DNA of 64,000 nucleotides from Actinomadura montaniterrae. Lineage in GTDB: Bacteria > Actinomycetota > Actinomycetes > Streptosporangiales > Streptosporangiaceae. The stretch spans positions 1-64,000 of the forward strand of contig NZ_WBMR01000024.1 of assembly GCF_008923365.1 (NCBI RefSeq), given 5' to 3'. Made by a program: the position numbers and the translations under genes. Positions 61,181-64,000 of the stretch are shown in pieces (the stretch's first letter is position 1; each line of letters starts with the position of its first letter). The notes beneath the pieces were generated by a model. It was not told where the DNA came from. It made no database searches and worked only from the letters and a program-made list of their open reading frames with translations.

Positions 61181-61965
61181 TCGACCGCTATGGCCCGTGG
61201 GCCGTCATCGCCGGCGGCTCCGAGGGCGTCGGCTCCGCCTTCGCCCACCGGCTGGCCGACGCGGGGCTGAACCTCGTGCTGATCGCCCGCAAGCCCGGGC
61301 CGCTGGAGCGCACCGCCGAGGAGGTCCGCGCGAAGGGCGTGGAGGTCCGCACCCTGGAGCTCGACCTCGTCGCGCCCGACCCGCTGAAGCGGATCCGCGA
61401 GGTCACCGACGGCCTGGACGTCGGGCTCCTGATCTTCAACGCGGGCGCCAACAGCTACGGCCACGAGTTCGTGTCCGGCGACCTGGACCGCTTCCAGGGC
61501 GTCATCGACCTGAACATCACCGCGCAGCTCGCGCTCACGCAGCACTTCGGCGCGCTGATGAAGGAGCGCGGCCGCGGCGGGATCCTGCTGGTCGGCTCGC
61601 TCGCCGGCTACATGGGGCAGCCGCAGATCAGCATCTACGCCGCGGTGAAGGCGTTCGGCCGCGTGTTCGCCGAGGGGCTGTGGCTGGAGCTGCGCGAGCA
61701 CGGCGTGGACGTGCTGGAGCTCGTCCTCGGCGTCACCCGCACCCCGGCGATGGAACGTGCCGGCCTGAACATGGACATCCCGGGCCTGAACGTCGCCGAG
61801 CCCGACGACATCGCCCGCGAGGGCCTGGAGCACCTGTCCGACGGGCCGGTCTGGGTCGCGGGCGGCAATTACAAGGCCGCCCAGAAGCGCGCCGGCTTCC
61901 CCCGCGACGCGCTGGTCGCGGGCGCCCACGAAGCCATGAAGCGCATGCTCCCGAAGCCTTCCTGA
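61177..61965 (+). CDS. SDR-family oxidoreductase, last gene of the kshA operon
   Basis: A 262-residue SDR of the ketoreductase/DltE-like group. AVIAGGSEGVGSAFAHRLADAGLNLVLIARK (Arg for NADPH), IFNAGANSYGHEFVSGDLDRFQGVIDLN, Ser/Tyr/Lys in LVGSLAGYMGQPQISIYAAVKAFGR. It has a C-terminal extension GPVWVAGGNYKAAQKRAGFPRDALVAGAHEAMKRML seen in steroid-linked actinobacterial members. ATG 61177 overlaps the preceding stop (ATGA). Confidence 0.82.
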   Translation: MIDRYGPWAVIAGGSEGVGSAFAHRLADAGLNLVLIARKPGPLERTAEEVRAKGVEVRTLELDLVAPDPLKRIREVTDGLDVGLLIFNAGANSYGHEFVSGDLDRFQGVIDLNITAQLALTQHFGALMKERGRGGILLVGSLAGYMGQPQISIYAAVKAFGRVFAEGLWLELREHGVDVLELVLGVTRTPAMERAGLNMDIPGLNVAEPDDIAREGLEHLSDGPVWVAGGNYKAAQKRAGFPRDALVAGAHEAMKRMLPKPS

Positions 61966-61978
61966 CCGCATTCACCGG

Positions 61979-61994
61979 GGCGACCGCTGTCGCC
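61979..61994. terminator. Small hairpin between convergent SDR and MarR genes
   Basis: GGCGAC-CGCT-GTCGCC in the 52-base convergent gap. Possible terminator without a T tract. Confidence 0.4.
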
Positions 61995-62017
61995 TCGTTC
62001 AGCGGGGTCGGCCGCCG

Positions 62018-62476
62018 TCATGCCGGGCCGTCGACGTGTGACGCGTAGAGCCGCCTGAGCAGCAGGTTCAACTGGGCGCGCTCGGCCTGGTCGAGCGCGC
62101 GCAGGAACCCGTCCTGCTCCTCGGCCGCCGCGTCGGCGACCACCGTGACCAGCGCCTTGCCCCGCTCGGTGAGCGCGACGGTGCGGCGGCGCCTGTCCGC
62201 CTCGTCCGGGCGCCGCTCCACCAGGCCGCGCCCGGCGAGCGCGTCGAGCACCGCGACGATGTTGCGCGCGTCCACGGCGACGAGCCCGGCGAGGCGCCGC
62301 TGCCCCTGCGGGCCGTGCTCCCCGAGCGTCACCAGCACCGCGTACTGGCCCTGCGTCAGGTCGTGGGCGGCGAGGAACGCCGTCCACGACCGCGCGGTCA
62401 GCGAGCCCAGCCGGGCCAGGAGGAAGCCCGTCCCCCGCTCGTACGCGTTCACGTCCCCATCGTAGCTATTAGACAT
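62018..62476 (-). CDS. MarR-family transcriptional regulator
   Basis: A 152-residue winged-helix protein. LTQGQYAVLVTLGEHGPQGQRRLAGLVAVDARNIVAVLDALAGRGLVERRPDEADRRRRTVALTERG carries the recognition helix and the DxRxR wing of MarR. N- and C-terminal helices form the dimer interface. ATG 62476 lies inside one of two palindromes. It is divergent, with 28 bases between starts, from an epoxide-hydrolase-like gene that it presumably represses. Confidence 0.88.
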   Translation of the reverse strand: MSNSYDGDVNAYERGTGFLLARLGSLTARSWTAFLAAHDLTQGQYAVLVTLGEHGPQGQRRLAGLVAVDARNIVAVLDALAGRGLVERRPDEADRRRRTVALTERGKALVTVVADAAAEEQDGFLRALDQAERAQLNLLLRRLYASHVDGPA

Positions 62477-62486
62477 GCATCATGTG
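62472..62486. promoter_or_regulatory. MarR operator copy 1
   Basis: GACATGCATCATGTG: arms ACATG/CATGT around CAT. It overlaps the MarR start codon, so a bound dimer would block its own expression. Confidence 0.6.
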
Positions 62487-62494
62487 CTTTGATA

Positions 62495-62509
62495 GACATG
62501 GTTCATGTC
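62495..62509. promoter_or_regulatory. MarR operator copy 2
   Basis: GACATGGTTCATGTC: perfect 6-base arms around GTT, overlapping the hydrolase start at 62505. It shares the frame GACATGNNTCATGTS with copy 1, centre-to-centre 23 bases (about two helical turns). Confidence 0.62.
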
Positions 62510-63341
62510 GATTCGTCATGCGCGCGTCCCGGTCGACGGCCACTACCTGCACGTCGCCGAGTCCGGCGCCCCGGCCGGGCGGCCGTTCCTGTTCCTGCAC
62601 GGCTGGCCCGAGTCGTGGCGGACATGGACGGGCGTCATGGAGGCCGCGCCGCCCGGCGCCCGGCTGATCGCCATCGACCTCCCCGGCATCGGCGAGTCCA
62701 CCGGGCCCGCCACCGGCGGGTCGAAGGCCGCGCTCGCCGCGATCGTCCACAGCCTTGTGGAACACCTCGGCCTGGCCGACCTCACCCTCGTCGGCCACGA
62801 CGCCGGAGGCATGGTCGCCTACGCCTGCCTCCGCCGGCACGACGCCGCCCGCGTCGTCATCATGAACACCGTGATCCCTGGCGTGCCCCCGTGGGACGAC
62901 GTCCTGCGCAACCCCTACATCTGGCACTTCGGCCTGCACGCCGTCCCGTCGCTGCCGGAGACCCTCGTCCGGGGGCGCGAGCGCGAGTACTTCGACTACT
63001 TCTACGACGTGCTCTCCGTCGACCCGTCACGGCTCACGCCGGAGTCGCGGGACGCCCACGCCGCCGCGTACGGCGGCACCGCGCTCACCGCCGGCTTCGA
63101 CCTGTACCGCGCGTTCGCCCAGGACGCGCAGGACAACACCGCCGCCACCGGCCCCGTCTCCACGCCGCTCCTCTACCTGCGCGGCGACGGCGAGGGCGGC
63201 GACATCGACGCCTACGCGCGCGGCTTCCGCGACGCCGGCGTCCGCGACCTCACCACCGCCACCATCGAGGACGCCGGCCACTTCGCCCAGGAGGAGCAGC
63301 CCGCGCGCGTCTGGTCGCGGATCTCGTCCTTCGCCGGGTGA
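62505..63341 (+). CDS. Alpha/beta hydrolase, epoxide hydrolase/haloalkane dehalogenase-like
   Basis: A 278-residue protein. The oxyanion motif is FLHGWPESWRTWTG, DLPGIGES follows, and the nucleophile elbow is VGHDAGGMVAY, with Asp as nucleophile, as in epoxide hydrolases and fluoroacetate-type dehalogenases. The cap domain is DYFYDVLSVDPSRL..., and the catalytic His is in IEDAGHFAQEEQP. No Lys/Tyr pair can be assigned with certainty. Cytoplasmic. Likely induced by its substrate through the divergent MarR. Confidence 0.82.
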   Translation: MSIRHARVPVDGHYLHVAESGAPAGRPFLFLHGWPESWRTWTGVMEAAPPGARLIAIDLPGIGESTGPATGGSKAALAAIVHSLVEHLGLADLTLVGHDAGGMVAYACLRRHDAARVVIMNTVIPGVPPWDDVLRNPYIWHFGLHAVPSLPETLVRGREREYFDYFYDVLSVDPSRLTPESRDAHAAAYGGTALTAGFDLYRAFAQDAQDNTAATGPVSTPLLYLRGDGEGGDIDAYARGFRDAGVRDLTTATIEDAGHFAQEEQPARVWSRISSFAG

Positions 63342-63409
63342 AAGATCCGGGGATCCCATGACATGTGCAGGTGACCGCCGAGGAGGCCACATGCGGAGGA
63401 TCCCCGCCC

Positions 63410-63928
63410 ATGGATAAAGAGGAGTTCGCGGCCGTCTACGCCACGACCTACCGGGCGCTGCTCGGCTACGCGCTGCGGCGCTGCGACACCCCCGAGGACG
63501 CCGCCGACGTCGTCGCCGAGACCTTCGTGATCGCCTGGCGGCGCGCCGCCGACGTCCCCGCCGGCGACGAGGCGCGGCTGTGGCTGTACGGGGTGGCGCG
63601 CCGCGTCCTCGCCAACCACCGGCGCGGCCTGCGACGCCATGCCGACAAGACGGCGGCGCTGCGCGCCGAGCTCACCGCGCCCGTCCACGACGACTCCCCC
63701 GTGACCGAGGTGTTCCGCGCCCTCCCCGACCGCGACCGCGAACTCCTCACCCTCGTCGCGTGGGAGGGACTGTCCGTCCCCGAGATCGCCGCGGTGCTCG
63801 GCTGCTCCCGCAACGCCGTGAGCATCCGCCTCCACCGGGCCCGCAAACGCTTCGCGCGCGCGCTGCGCGCCGCCGGAGTCGACCAACCGGGGCCGGGCAG
63901 GCCCGTTCTGAGGAGCGAACTGGCATGA
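63410..63928 (+). CDS. ECF-like RNA polymerase sigma factor
   Basis: A 172-residue sigma-70 family protein. Region 2: FAAVYATTYRALLGYALRRCDTPEDAADVVAETFVIAWRRAADVP. Region 4: FRALPDRDRELLTLVAWEGLSVPEIAAVLGCSRNAVSIRLHRARKRF. ATG 63410 has GGAGGA nine bases upstream; GTG 63365 would add 15 residues without a good ribosome site. Its stop overlaps the next ORF (ATGA), which probably encodes its regulator. Target genes unknown. Confidence 0.85.
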   Translation: MDKEEFAAVYATTYRALLGYALRRCDTPEDAADVVAETFVIAWRRAADVPAGDEARLWLYGVARRVLANHRRGLRRHADKTAALRAELTAPVHDDSPVTEVFRALPDRDRELLTLVAWEGLSVPEIAAVLGCSRNAVSIRLHRARKRFARALRAAGVDQPGPGRPVLRSELA

Positions 63929-64000
63929 CGTACCCGGTCGACGACCTCGTGGCGTCCCTGAACCCCGTCCGCGACGGCGACATCACCACGTCCGACGAGA
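63925..64000 (+). CDS. Protein coupled to the sigma factor, truncated by the window end
   Basis: Only 25 codons are visible: MTYPVDDLVASLNPVRDGDI then TTSDE. ATG overlaps the sigma stop by 4 bases. Small ECF-type sigma genes of this sort in actinomycetes are usually followed by a membrane protein or anti-sigma factor, and the opening DDLVASLNPV fits such proteins, but no domain can be named from this much sequence. Confidence 0.55.
   Translation, partial: MTYPVDDLVASLNPVRDGDITTSDE

Overview
The window comes from a chromosome of a high-GC actinomycete. Evidence is the very high GC content with strong third-position G/C bias, frequent GTG starts, 4-base ATGA/GTGA gene overlaps, several leaderless-looking regulator promoters, and families typical of Streptosporangiales, Streptomycetales and Mycobacteriales (DUF5954, DUF6194, KstR-type TetR, KshA, FadE/FadD paralogues). 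An Actinomadura/Thermomonospora-like genus is my inference only. No rRNA, tRNA, CRISPR array, insertion sequence or integrase is visible. Genes are dense and no gene-free stretch exceeds about 220 bases.

Layout. (1) 1-10 kb holds a PAS-domain protein cut by the window edge, a DUF5954 protein, and two efflux modules each divergent from its own TetR regulator: a DHA2 transporter, and a heterodimeric ABC exporter with a 22-bp perfect palindrome. (2) 8-15 kb holds two coupled acyl-CoA dehydrogenase pairs, a TrmO/TsaA tRNA methyltransferase and a FadD3-like CoA ligase. (3) 15-26 kb is an accessory stretch: secreted CocE/NonD hydrolase, SGNH hydrolase, SnoaL-like protein, a frameshifted MFS gene with TetR, Rrf2 plus MFS, DUF6194, a double-HTH MerR, TetR/SDR, and a PLP enzyme. 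(4) 26-62 kb is a large steroid-degradation island.

The steroid island contains: a side-chain operon resembling the mycobacterial igr region (FadD17-like ligase, ChsE2-like and ChsE1-like dehydrogenases, ChsH2, ChsH1, Ltp2 aldolase, ChsH3-like hydratase, Old-Yellow-Enzyme-like reductase); a branched-chain-amino-acid-type ABC importer with a fused LivHM permease; further side-chain genes (FadE34-like fused dehydrogenase, FadA5 thiolase, FadD19-like ligase, Hsd4A-like SDR, another CoA ligase, a thioesterase); ring genes (3-alpha-HSD-like SDR, KstD-like dehydrogenase, KshA oxygenase, HsaA-like monooxygenase); and a KstR-like repressor. Two KstR-type boxes lie between the fadD19-like gene and the divergent SDR. 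A 3-alpha-HSD-like SDR together with a FadE34-type enzyme and a Liv-type importer suggests bile-acid or other steroid carboxylates as substrates, perhaps alongside sterols. This is inference.

The island is interrupted by an archaeal-type AAA/DUF234 ATPase and bordered on the right by a MarR/epoxide-hydrolase pair with twin palindromes, then an ECF-like sigma factor with a coupled, truncated partner. Notable oddities are in-frame minisatellites in three steroid-regulon genes, a 17-codon leader ORF before an alpha/beta hydrolase whose nucleophile position is Asn, an 80-residue cysteine protein coupled to kshA, and a rearranged igr-like gene order.
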